Below are positions 35,935 through 46,530 of a DNA stretch of 64,000 nucleotides, piece after piece. Origin of the DNA: Heterodera schachtii (Eukaryota; Nematoda; Chromadorea; Rhabditida; Heteroderidae); assembly GCA_023374025.1 (NCBI GenBank), contig SIJG01000184.1:91506-155505 (forward strand), written 5' to 3'. Made by a program: the position numbers and the translations under genes. Below the pieces are notes generated by a model that did not search any database, was not told where the DNA came from, and saw only the letters and a list, made by a program, of their open reading frames with translations. Position 1 is the stretch's first letter. The number at the start of each line of letters is the position of its first letter.

Positions 35935-38657
35935 ACTTTCTTCTTTAAAATTAAATTCATCCATATTTTATTTTTAAAAAGATCATTATTTATTTATTTA
36001 AAGTGATAATCAAATAACAAAAAATTTAAAACATTTGTATGTGATTCGGTCAATTAAAGTAATTAAACTGAATTTTTAAACTTAAATTTTTAATAATCAT
36101 TATTATCTGCTATATAATATTAATTAAAAGTAATAATTATACTTTAATGTAGAAAATATAAATTCATTAAAATTATTTTTAGAAAATAAAATTGCAAATT
36201 TAAAAATTACAATGTAATGAAATCGCGCATGCTACAATGATTAAAATTAAAAAAGTTATTAAATAGATATAAAATAACGGGATATTCAAAATTAATTTTA
36301 AAAAGGATCTTCAGATTAAGTGGATTATTATTTTACGCATTGAAAGAGCATATATTTTTAAAAGATTGTATTTAATAAATAATTACCATATACATAAAAT
36401 TAAGCTTGAAAAATTTTATTCTCAAATTACGAAAAACTAATTCAAAATAAAGAAATTAAATTGCATATAAAAAAAAATTTGCAATTATTTATAATTTCAG
36501 TAGCTTATTGTTAATATCATTAAAAATTTAATCTGAACTTGAAAAAAACTTCTTGTCTGCTGACATTAAACAAAAAATTAAAAATGTGTTATATCTACCA
36601 AATTTATTTTTGTAAATATATTAACATCTACAATTAAACTAATCGGTCATTTATATTAAAAATGTCATAAATCCAAAAAATATTTAAATAAGAGTTGATG
36701 AAAATGTACATAAATAAATATGGTTGTAGTTATCAGATGAAATATATTGATTGAACTTATATTTGACAAATAGATAACAGTTCAAATACGCAATACTTCA
36801 TAAAAAAACAATTGATATATGGATCTGGGACTTGATTATAAAGATAAATAATAATAAATTTATCGCTAAAAATAAAAATACTATTGCATCATTTGTCTGA
36901 TATATTATATTAGATAAAAATTTTAATGAAATCACATCTTTAATTTATTCTAAAGTTTTCTGTTTGCGTTATTTATTTTCTAATATAAATAATATTTTAT
37001 TCAGTTATAAAAATATTTTGTTTAACAATTGGCTTTTTAAAAACGCGGAAAGGGAATCAATGAATTGAGCCAAAACGAATGAAAAAAAATAATAATAAAA
37101 TTGAAATTTAAAATAATATATTGAAATACTAATAATTGCATAATTTATATAACCAAATATAAAATTTTATGACATTGTATGTGCGAAACAAGAGTTAACA
37201 AGTAAAATAGTTTAGAATAAAACATAGATAAAAAGAGTATTAAAGGAATGAAAATATAATAATCTAATCAATTTTTGAATTAAATAATTGGTTCAACAAG
37301 GAATTTCTTTATTTTTAATAATCAAAGCATAAAACTTTAAAGTGATGATTTTCAAAATTTACTTTAAATAAAAAATCATTAATTTATTATATATTTAATA
37401 GAAATTAAAATAAGCTAAAAGATACTTTATTGGTAATCTAGTTTTCAATAAAGTATTAAATGTTATTGGTGACAAAAAGCACCGACGTCTTACTGTTCTG
37501 AGGAACGCCTGGAAAGAATCAATTCGACATATTGGTATCTCCCTTGAAAAATTAGAAGAAATTTTATATAACAATTATTTGATTCTAATGCTACAAGTTT
37601 AAAAAAAAAGTTGGCTATGACTTGAAGTAAATGTTGGCTATGTATACATTGAAAACTATACAATAGTTAATAAAACGAATCTATATTATATTTAAATAAA
37701 CAATAATTTTATTGAAAAACCTTAATCTAAATGTGAATAGCCTTAGAGAAATATCATAAAATTGAATTGTTTGTTTGCCTCTTTAAATCCAGGACTTTTT
37801 AATGAAAAAAAAATTATACTTTATTATTCTTTTCAAAAATAATCATACCTAAAAAATATATTTATTTTATTTTGTTTCAATAAAAAAATTGCGTAAAATA
37901 AATAATAGAGGACACAAAATTCATTACATAATTTAAAAAACAATTTTGAAAATGAAAAATCTTAAAATTAAATATTAACAATGAATAAGAACGAGAAGAA
38001 TTCAAGATTTAATATAAAGTGGACTATTTAATTTAACAATTAGCCGAAATTTTCATTGATTTTTATTTTACTTTTAATTAAATTTATATCATTGTCCTTT
38101 TTGTATTGAAGAAAAGAGAAACATTTGTTATTTGTTGAAACACACTTTTTACTGTACATTTCTAAAAATTTGTCGGATCCAGCTGATTAAAAAAGTATTT
38201 TACCACTTGAATAAACAGTTTTTTGCTGTTTAAATTTTACATAAAATTATCATTTGTTACATTCAATTTTTTGTTTATTTAATTATTTCACTTCTTTTTA
38301 TATCATTTATTATATAAAATTTCCCATATATTTCTTTTATTTAAATTAAAATTCAATTTTACCAATATAACATTATCTATTTTTGTTAATTTATTTATTC
38401 AGATTTGTGAATTGATTTAAATTGTTTATTAGCAATTTCAACATATAATTGCTTCAAACTTTACTTTTGGCGCCAATGTGATTAATATAGTAGTAAATCA
38501 AAATTAATTTAAAAAATTTAAATTAATACATAATTTATTTGGAATTTTTGTTTATTTACAGTATTTTTTATTGTTTTATTTTATTTTTTATATCCTTAGA
38601 TTTTTGGATCGTTTCAAGTGAAATATAAATAAACAAATTACTTTATGGTATAGAAAA
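35935..38657. other. AT-rich DNA, one exon-like frame
   Basis: It is AT-rich with no RNA gene or element seen. The only segment with coding-like composition is 37414-37602, listed separately. Confidence 0.5.
37414..37602 (+). CDS. Possible exon or gene remnant, unknown
   Basis: A 62-codon frame without an early ATG, bounded by TAA on both sides. The translation is of ordinary protein composition around DKKHRRLTVLRNAWKESIRH and GISLEKLEEIL, with amphipathic helix-like spacing, and the DNA is less AT-rich than its surroundings between 37465 and 37560. No family is recognised. It could be the last exon of a host gene, a decayed transposon fragment or chance. Confidence 0.22.
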   Translation, partial: AKRYFIGNLVFNKVLNVIGDKKHRRLTVLRNAWKESIRHIGISLEKLEEILYNNYLILMLQV

Positions 38658-39271
38658 AGTTCAATGGAAAGGTTTAATATGTTAATCAAAATTCTGGAAA
38701 CAGTCAAACAAAAACGTTTTAAAAAAGTAACCAAATTCTGGAAACAGTTAAAATATTAACCTAATTCTGGAAAAAGTTAAATGTAAACCGTTTAAAAAAT
38801 TCTGAAAACAGTCAAACAGAAACGTTTTAAAAATATTAATCAAATTCTGGAACGAGTCAAACGGAAACGGTTTAATATATTAATCGAAATTCCGAAAACA
38901 GTTAAACGAAACGGTTTAAAATATTAAGCAAATTCTGGAACGAGTCAAACATAAACTGTTTAATTTATTAATCAAAATTCTGGAAACAGTTAAAGTAAAC
39001 GGTTTAAAAACATTAACTTAAATTCTGGAACGAGTCAAACGGAAACGGTTTAATATATTAATGAAAATTCCGAAAACAGTTAAACGAAACGGTTTAAAAT
39101 ATTAAAAAATTCTGGAACGAGTCAAACAGAAACTGTTTAATATATAAATCAAAAATTCTGGAAACAGTTGACGTAAACGGTTTAAAAACATTAACTTAAA
39201 TTCTGGAACGAGTCAAACGGAAACGGTTTAATATATTAATGAAAATTCTGGAAAGAGTTAAACGTAAACGG
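38658..39271. repeat. 44-45-bp satellite with 178-bp higher-order repeat
   Basis: Fourteen tandem monomers start with ATTCTGG or ATTCCG at 38691, 38735, 38764, 38799, 38844, 38889, 38932, 38977, 39022, 39067, 39109, 39155, 39200 and 39245, after one partial unit at 38658. A typical monomer contains ...GAGTCAAACGGAAACGGTTTAA. Units fall into four types, and the series of four starting at 38844 recurs at 39022 and begins again at 39200, giving a period of 178 bp. Earlier units are shorter (29-45 bp) and more diverged. Each monomer carries a short AAAC...GTTT inverted motif. Confidence 0.92.
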
Positions 39272-41512
39272 AATAGAGAATAATGGATAAATCAATTTTA
39301 TAAATTGCGAGAACAAAATTAAATAAAAAGCAAAAATAACTCAAATAAATTTACAAAGAAAAAAGAATTTTAAAAACATTTAAAAAAACATATTTTAATT
39401 TGACAATAACAACAATAGTATAAAGTAGATATTTCTAATTTAATATAAATAAAACGCGCGCCAAGGCATTGGATTACAATAATGAAAAGCATTCTACAGG
39501 CGACTGCTCAAAAATGTCGCGATTACATTATAAAACTTATAAAAACATAACGAGATTTGATCAATTTGAGTTAATTAATAGAAAATGGATTAAAGTGTTC
39601 GAAATTGAAGAATCTAATTAATCTGGTTTAAATGACAAATTAGTTCGAGAAGGTAAAATAAAAACTATAAAAAATTTTTGAGGGATAAATGAAAATTTTG
39701 TTAAATGCTGATATTTGATTAAAATAGAAAATTGTAATCAAAAAACAAACTGAACTTACCTAAATAATTCTTTTAAGTATATAAAAGCAAAAATTATAAA
39801 TATAAATAATAAGCGATAAAAAAAGATTAATATAAAATTTATTAAAATAACTACAATAAAATAATACAGTCGACTGATGACTATCCGAAAAGTTTTCAGT
39901 TACTGGTCGATAAAAATAATTGTTACTCGCAACTTTAACACATACATACATTTAAAATGTGATATTTTTACGACTTAACAACATTATTTAATAAAATACA
40001 TTGAACATGCAACAGAAGAACAAAGAAAAATGATAATTTAATTTAAAATATAATTAGGCATTTAAAAAGAGTTATTCATTTACGAAAAGACGGAAATAAT
40101 AGAAATCATGAGATAATTATGAAAGCTATACTTCAATTCAATTTCTTAAAATAAAAATTAATTTAATTTAAAGTTTTATGTAAATATAAGTTAATCCTGA
40201 AATAATATTATAACATAAAATAATATATTTTCTCTTGCGTTTTTACTTGTTCAAAAAATCTAATAGATAGCCAAAAAAAATTCAATTTAACATAATTAAA
40301 TTGTATAGTGCATCAAATAAAAAATAGGGTGGGACATATTTTTTTAAAAATAGAATTGAAAGAAATTTGAACATCTGGAAAACCTCAAGAAAAAATAATA
40401 ATCTTACTAATAGTTCTCTAGAATATATTGTATTTCTTAAACTGATAAGTTTTCAAACGTTTCATATTTATTTCAATTTTAGTTAAAAACATTCTTTTCC
40501 CACATTATTAAATGAAAAAATAAAAATTTAAACGAAACATGTTCTAAGAAGCTATACATTTTAAAATTTTTATCTTTTACATTATCAATTAATTTGAAAA
40601 ATAAAACTAAACTACAATATACATTAAGAAAACCAATTAATATTCATTTGTCTACCATTGTGCAAGATCACATTAAATATAAACTTTAAATATGGAGAGT
40701 GTATAAACACAATTTTACGGAATAGAAAATTAAACCCTTATTTGAATATTTTATTTTAAATATATATTAGATTTAATGATTGTTAAATGGTATATAAAAT
40801 TCTCAAATTTGTTTTATTATTTTCCTATATAACTATTATTAAAGTTCTTTTTATATTATATTCAAAAATACATATAGTACCTTGAATAATTTTTATATGC
40901 TTTAGCTTTCAAATTGTTAGATGCAAAATAATTAAAAATCGAATGACTGGAAAATCAAAAAGTCTAATGGAAATTATTAACATTCCACAAACAAACAATT
41001 ATCATTAATTTTTAATTCTTCAAAAATTTTAATGTGACATACAACTAAATAATTAAAAATAAACAATCTATAGAATAATTATTAAGTCCATTTTTTTATA
41101 AGTTTAATTTGTGCCCAATCTTTTCGCTATTTTAATATTAATTTTATCCCATTCATTTTTGAAAATGTTCTTACTTTTTGCTTTATTTTCTCTTTTATTT
41201 TATAATATTTTCCAATTATTGTTCTTTTTTTGAGTTCATTTCGTTTTACTTCTTCTTTTTATTCCCATTTTTCTCCAAATATTTCGCCAAATGTTTTTTG
41301 CTGCGTTATTTTCTTTTTGACAATTAAAAACATAATTAAAAATAATAGCGGGGGAAATAGTTTCATTTTGTCCTCTCAAAATGATTTATAAATTTTTTTT
41401 CAATTAAATAGTAATATTTTTTGGGCATATAACTGAATAAAATTAATTTTATTAAAAGCTATTGTTCGGGTGTGATCCGAGAGACATTTATTTAATTTGA
41501 TTATTTTCTATT
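39272..41512. other. AT-rich DNA, no supported gene
   Basis: A brief GC patch near 39452-39520 is not recognisable. Nothing else is supported. Confidence 0.5.
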
Positions 41513-41783
41513 TGTTGTGTCTGACCATTCCCAGTCAGACACATTCACTCATTTCCATTTGTTGTTATTTGTGTGTCTGACCATTCACGGTCAGCACATT
41601 CTCATTGATTGCATTTGTGACCCTTTGCCCTCCCCTCATTTTCATTCGTTCAGTTTTATATATTTTGTGTTCACATTCCCAATTGTCTCCTCCGCCGTCC
41701 TCCGACTATTTTATTTGTTAATTTTATTTGTCTTCAATAAATTTATTATTTGTTCGTCTCTTCGACATTTCGGGGACCGAACA
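41513..41783 (+). repeat. 5' LTR of truncated element (about 271 bp)
   Basis: It begins TGTTGTGTCTGACC and ends GGGGACCGAACA, with TGTT/AACA ends, followed 3 nt later by TGGCGAC. It holds a TATA-like TTTATATATTTTG near 41655, an AATAAA signal near 41737, and near its start two inverted repeats, one perfect (10-bp arms, 41516-41543) and one with a single bulged base (41572-41598). Confidence 0.85.
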
Positions 41784-41786
41784 AAC

Positions 41787-41800
41787 TGGCGACGCCCTAC
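41787..41800 (+). promoter_or_regulatory. Candidate primer-binding site
   Basis: TGGCGACGCCCTAC, three bases after the LTR end, begins with the TGG expected to pair with a tRNA CCA end. The matching tRNA is not identified. Confidence 0.6.
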
Positions 41801-42067
41801 ATTTGAGCTCAGCGCCTGATTTGAATAAATTGCTGTGTGCAATTTATTGAATTTGTCTACAAAAGGCCGGCAGGAAGCCGCCTTATTTGAAGAAAAGCCA
41901 AATTCGTCAGTCCGATTAATCCGCCAGGCGCGGTTAATCGTGGAAATTCGACAAAAAACCTAGATACCAATACGGTTGCGGTTTCCGCCAGGTGCGGTTT
42001 TATTCAACACAAAAACCAAGAAACCTAGGCGGTTGAGGTTCCGCCAGGAGCGGTTTTACGACGAATA
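41801..42067 (+). promoter_or_regulatory. Retroelement leader with pentaloop hairpins
   Basis: Hairpins in the untranslated leader include 41821-41851 (13-nt arms, one mismatch, loop TGTGT), about 41863-41886 (arms around CGGC/GCCG, loop AGGAA, one extra C in the 5' arm) and 41913-41940 (arms CGATTAATCCGC/GCGGTTAATCG, loop CAGGC, one extra T in the 5' arm). Two further CCGC-CAGGN-GCGG units occur near 41988-42000 and 42041-42053. The unit TCCGCCAGGNGCGGTT is thus present three times. Confidence 0.75.
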
Positions 42068-42646
42068 ATGGCCAACCAAAACGCGACTATTCAACAATTG
42101 ATGGACACTTTGGCGCAACAGCAACAATTGGTACAGCAATTGCTGACATACCAAACGTAGAACGCGGCTAGACCAGCAGTTGCGGCCACGACAATTCCGG
42201 CACTCCCCGACATTATGCCATTTAAGCAAAATGATGACAAGGCACGAGTCTCGTAATGGATTTCGCGCTTCAAATTTGCGCTTGACTGCGCCGCGCCGAA
42301 TGCCGCCGACGAAATCAAAGTGAAGGCACTCATGAACAAGCTTAGTGAAGCCGCGTTCAGTGAGTACAGCCGTTCGGTGCTGCCATCAGCGGTGACTGAT
42401 TTTAATTTCGACGCAACTGTCCAGCGAATGGAGAAGTTATTTGCCCGTCCGCAATCGATCTTCATTGATCGCTACGAGTGCCTGAAAGCGGTGAGAGGCG
42501 AAAGTGAAGATTTTCGCAGCTTCATCAACAGGCACCGTAAATTGCTCGCCGATTTCAAGTTCAGTGAACTGAATAAGGAGCAATTCAATTGTCTAATGCT
42601 GCTAACGGCATTAAAGTCGCACAGCGATTCGGCACTTAAACAATAA
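42068..42646 (+). pseudogene. Broken gag fragment
   Basis: Translation from ATG 42068 gives one continuous frame of 192 codons interrupted by TAG at 42158-42160 and TAA at 42254-42256 and ended by TAA at 42644-42646. The N-terminus is Gln-rich and coiled-coil-like (QQLMDTLAQQQQLVQQLL). The open part from about 42257 gives a Ty3/gypsy Gag capsid-type sequence (FKFALDCAAPNAADEIKVKA, then MNKLSEAAFSEY, RHRKLLADFKFSELN). Gag would form the particle shell. The zinc-knuckle region and everything downstream are missing, since the element is cut off near 42646. The GC-rich codon use contrasts with the flanks. Confidence 0.85.
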
Positions 42647-42779
42647 AAAGAAAATAATTATTTTGATTGCGTTAATGAAAGAAAAATGCATCAAAAACGT
42701 CAAATAAAATTTTTACTAAAAAAATATTATATAAAATAGAATTTAAACAGTTATTCTATTTATTTGTCAATTGAATAAT

Positions 42780-42862
42780 GAGCTGCAATGCTGCACCTCC
42801 ACTGGGCGTTATTCAGAGCAATGACAGTGGGATTTCAGAAGTCGGTAACGTTCGGCACTTCT
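42780..42862 (+). other. GC-rich island with three consecutive hairpins, identity unknown
   Basis: An 83-bp patch of balanced composition sits in AT-rich DNA 130 bp downstream of the gag fragment. It folds into three adjacent hairpins: 42780-42799 (GAG/CTC plus TGCA/TGCA), 42799-42830 (CCACTG/CAGTGG, then a GGCG bulge and TTATT/AATGA around a CAGAGC loop) and 42837-42862 (AGAAGT/ACTTCT). It is not a tRNA, 5S or spliceosomal RNA that I can recognise, and no clear Sm site or Pol III box is present. It could be a small structured RNA gene or pseudogene, or a remnant of the nearby retroelement. Confidence 0.35.
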
Positions 42863-44787
42863 CAACACATAAAAATTTTAATGAAATTTTGTGATAATAT
42901 ATTATAATTAAATTTATCTAAAGAGCTTATATAAATATTAAAATGAAATTTCGTAATTAATTCATTTAAATTATATAATATGTATTGCATAGCGTTTGGA
43001 TATCATCTTAAATTTTAATGAAAATAATATTCAAAACATAATTAATAATATTATATTTGAATAGCAAATATTACTATCAACTTATTTTAATAACAAATTT
43101 AATTTCAAAAATAAAAACGAACTTATTTTTTCTATTAAATGCAAAGAATAATATTAATAGAGTGAAACCTAGTATTTTATTAGCCATAATCAATCAAAAC
43201 TTGACAATTAATAAAATTAAAAGTGGATTTTTTATGATACCAATATTATATTATTTGCTCATTTTTATTCAGCAAGCATTTTATGACGATGAAACAAGTT
43301 AAATTATAAAATAAATATAAAAAGAAAACATTTAACTTTATCATTTAAAAAAGGCTAAATAAGAATAAGATTATTTTGAAAGATTAAATCAATTAAAAAA
43401 TATATGTGATGAATTGTAACAATATGCAAATTGAATTAGTTTAAGGCAAAATATAAACAAATACAATTGAATTAATTAAAGAATTAAGATTTTTCAAAAA
43501 TTTTATAAAAATAAATCACCAAAAAATAGAGAAATGGAAAATTTACAATTACAAGTGAGATGGAACAAGCTAACTTTGCATGAAAGGATTAAATTAAGTC
43601 ACCTAATGTAATTAAACCATATAATAATAATTAAAAACCATTTCTTTTACTAAATAATGCATTTCAATAATTAATTAAAAATCTTCAACATCATAATACT
43701 AGCGGAATTTTTTCTTAAAATCTAAAATAATTGACTTTTCTTTTATTTGTATTATAAAAATATTATTTATTAATAATTTTAAATGTTCATTATAAAAAGT
43801 TTGAATTATAAATAATATAGCTTATTTTTTAAAAAAGACCAAAAAGACATTAAACATGAACAACATGCGATTGTTCAAGAAAGGATCAAAAAAGAAATAG
43901 ACAAAATTATTTTAATTTAAAAATAATCAAGTTAAAAAACCAAAAAATTCTTAAAGAATAAAATTAATAATTTAAAAGTAAACAATTATATTGGAAAAAA
44001 TAATTATTTGTTAAATTGTGCAATTTTATAAAAATATCATAAATAAAAGTGAATTAGTTACGGTATGTTTTGTGATAATTTCATAAAATAAATTCGAAAA
44101 ATTACTCTTCAAGCATTCCTAATTCAAAATGTATATGTTTTGTTAATTGTTCTCGAGACAACATTTGCGAATAGGTATTTATCGTTTTTCGTAAAAAGCG
44201 ACATTTTACTATTTATTTAATCAATTTCAAAGTTAAATTTAAAAAAAAATTGGATTTCCTCAAATTATCAGAACTAAAAAGTATACCCGAATATTAATCT
44301 TAATAATAACAAAAAAACTATTAAAATAAAAATCATAATTATCAACTCACGAAAAAATACAGGCAAAAACACAGATAAAAAATTTTGTTTCTTTAATCGG
44401 GGTTTTAAAGTTCAAAATTTATTAAAATTTATTGGTAAAAACAATGAATTTGGTAAAATAATTAAATAAAAACGACAAAGTTATTTTTTTAAATTCAATT
44501 ATACAAATTATTAATTTTCAAAAGGAAACTTTTTTATAAAAACAAAAAAAAACATGCAAACGAAGGACAAACATTAAAATCCGAATTTTAAAGAACTAAA
44601 TACAAATAATAATAAATAATAAATAAATATATCAGAAATAAAAGACTTTAACTATTAGATTAGGCTTCAAGCTAAAGTGATTAAACACCTATTTTTATTT
44701 TACGAACAAAAATAGATTACGAAAATAAATTTTAAATTTCCTTTGTCAAAATTTAATTTCTTAGTTCCTTTTTAAATATTAATAATT

Positions 44788-45162
44788 ATGTATATAAAAA
44801 ATAATTTATTTTATATACTTCATTCGTATTATTTAAAAAATTTGGAAATTCAACAAAGGCAAAATTATGGTCCATCAAAAACCTTTAAAATGCTTTTACT
44901 AATCGGGGCGGAACCCATTTCCATTAATTCCTCTTTTACTCAAATTATTGGTCAGGACTCAGAATTAACTTATATGTTCCTGAACAGCTCAATGCGTTTA
45001 TATTATTTTTTTGAAATATTTTTAAATTTTTACTTATTATTAATCTTTCTTAATTATCTTTCTCAAAAAATTTCATTTAATGAATGTAATAGTAAAATGT
45101 TCGACATTTTTAATTTCAAGGCATCGTCTTTTATATTCATTTCTTGCGAAGTGATTGATTAA
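44788..45162 (+). CDS. Hypothetical protein or exon, 124 codons
   Basis: This is the longest open frame in the window outside mobile and simple repeats, starting at ATG and ending at TAA. Residues about 25-70 are of mixed composition (GPSKTFKMLLLIGAEPISIN, SSFTQIIGQDSELTYMFLNS) and are encoded by DNA of higher GC content (44865-45000). They are followed by a hydrophobic segment of roughly 22 residues (FFEIFLNFYLLLIFLNYL) that could be a membrane helix. At this base composition a frame this long is rarely expected by chance, so it may be real, perhaps an exon with intron sequence at its AT-rich ends. No family recognised. Confidence 0.33.
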   Translation: MYIKNNLFYILHSYYLKNLEIQQRQNYGPSKTFKMLLLIGAEPISINSSFTQIIGQDSELTYMFLNSSMRLYYFFEIFLNFYLLLIFLNYLSQKISFNECNSKMFDIFNFKASSFIFISCEVID

Positions 45163-46094
45163 ATGTTTGTTCAAAGCCATGATGTGTGTAAATTAGATTA
45201 GTCAATCATTTAAGAGATATATGAAAAAAATAAATTATTTATGTTAATATAAGTAAATCATTCGATTTAATTTTTCATATTTTAATTTGATTATTCATTT
45301 TAGCATATTTTTTTATCAATAAATATTCGGAATAAATTTTAAAATTAATTCATAGGTGTTTTTAAGTTTAAAGAATTTTTTATATCTTGGCTAAATAAAA
45401 TTATTACTATTTTAAGCTACTTGAGTTTTTATTATTTTTTCTTTTTAAATATAATGGCGTCAAATACTTTGTGCAAATTTTTTTAAATAATTTTCATATT
45501 ATCATTTTATATTTTTTTAAAATAATAATTCTTGTTATTTAAAAAAGTTGAAATTTATTCATTGTTATAATAGCTCTGGCTCAATGTTACAAAACAATAT
45601 CTAAAAAATTATTAAATAAATTTGTATGCTTTATACAACTTATTGGCTTTTTTTTTGGTTTTAGATTTTTAATTCATCTTATTCTTTAAACATGAAAATT
45701 ATAATATTTTTCATCACATTTTTATTGAAGCAAGGCAATTGGACCTTAAAATTATTCTATTATGTAAAATGATTTTGACTTGAAGATGGTCAACATGACT
45801 GAATGAAAATGTAATTTTTCCATTACTATAAATTTGCCAAATTCTATTTTATAATTATTGTTATTTTAATGAAATTAATTCTATTTCAAAAATTTTAATC
45901 CAATTGTTGGAAAATTTCTTGTCTAATTTTGAAAAACTTTACTAATAAAATTGTTTAACTATTGAATTTCAAACTTGTGCTGCAAACAAGACGCTTGGAG
46001 TTAACTCATTGATATTACTACAAAAATAAATAAGAAAGAAAAACATTTTTATTCAGAAAGATACAATTATGAAGGAGGAACAAAAGTTGGGACT

Positions 46095-46530
46095 TTTATT
46101 TACATATTTTTACACATTTTGGGATTTTTCTACATATTGCATATGTATATATTTTTATACATATTTTTATACTTTTTTGTACATATTTCGCAATTTTTCG
46201 TACATATTTTCATTTTTTTAACATATTTTGAGGATTTTGGAAAATTTATAGAAATTTTTTGTGAAAAATTAAAAAATTTTTTTGAAAATGTATCCCTAAA
46301 AATCGAATTTTTTTTTCAAAATCAAAAATTAATTTTTGAAATACTAAAATGTAATTCTAAGACTATTTTGTCATTTTTATGACATTTTGTGCCTATTTCA
46401 TTTTTTACAAAGAATTTTTTTCCAAAAAATAACCATGAAAAAATTTTTATTTACATATTTTAGTACATATTTGTGAGTTTTTGTACATATTTCATACATT
46501 TTTTTAGATTTTTTATACATATTTTATTTA
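46095..46530. repeat. Degenerate TACATATTTTT repeat cluster
   Basis: More than a dozen imperfect copies of TACATATTT(TT) occur at 46095-46225 and again at 46450-46530, with AT-rich sequence between. The open frame across it (46119-46382) is a low-complexity product of the repeat. Confidence 0.55.

Larger units (their letters stand above)
41513..42646 (+). mobile_element. Truncated Ty3/gypsy retrotransposon (LTR, leader, partial gag)
   Basis: A second LTR element, in the opposite orientation and of a different family from the one at 26440-31380. It consists of one LTR, a candidate primer-binding site, a GC-rich leader and the 5' part of gag, after which base composition drops abruptly to AT-rich background near 42646. 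No pol and no 3' LTR are found in the window, so it is a truncated insertion. Two in-frame stops in gag show that it is old or inactive. Confidence 0.88.

Noticed and set aside
42091..42465. 124-codon minus-strand frame over the second gag
   Set aside because: It is antisense to the recognisable plus-strand Gag fragment.
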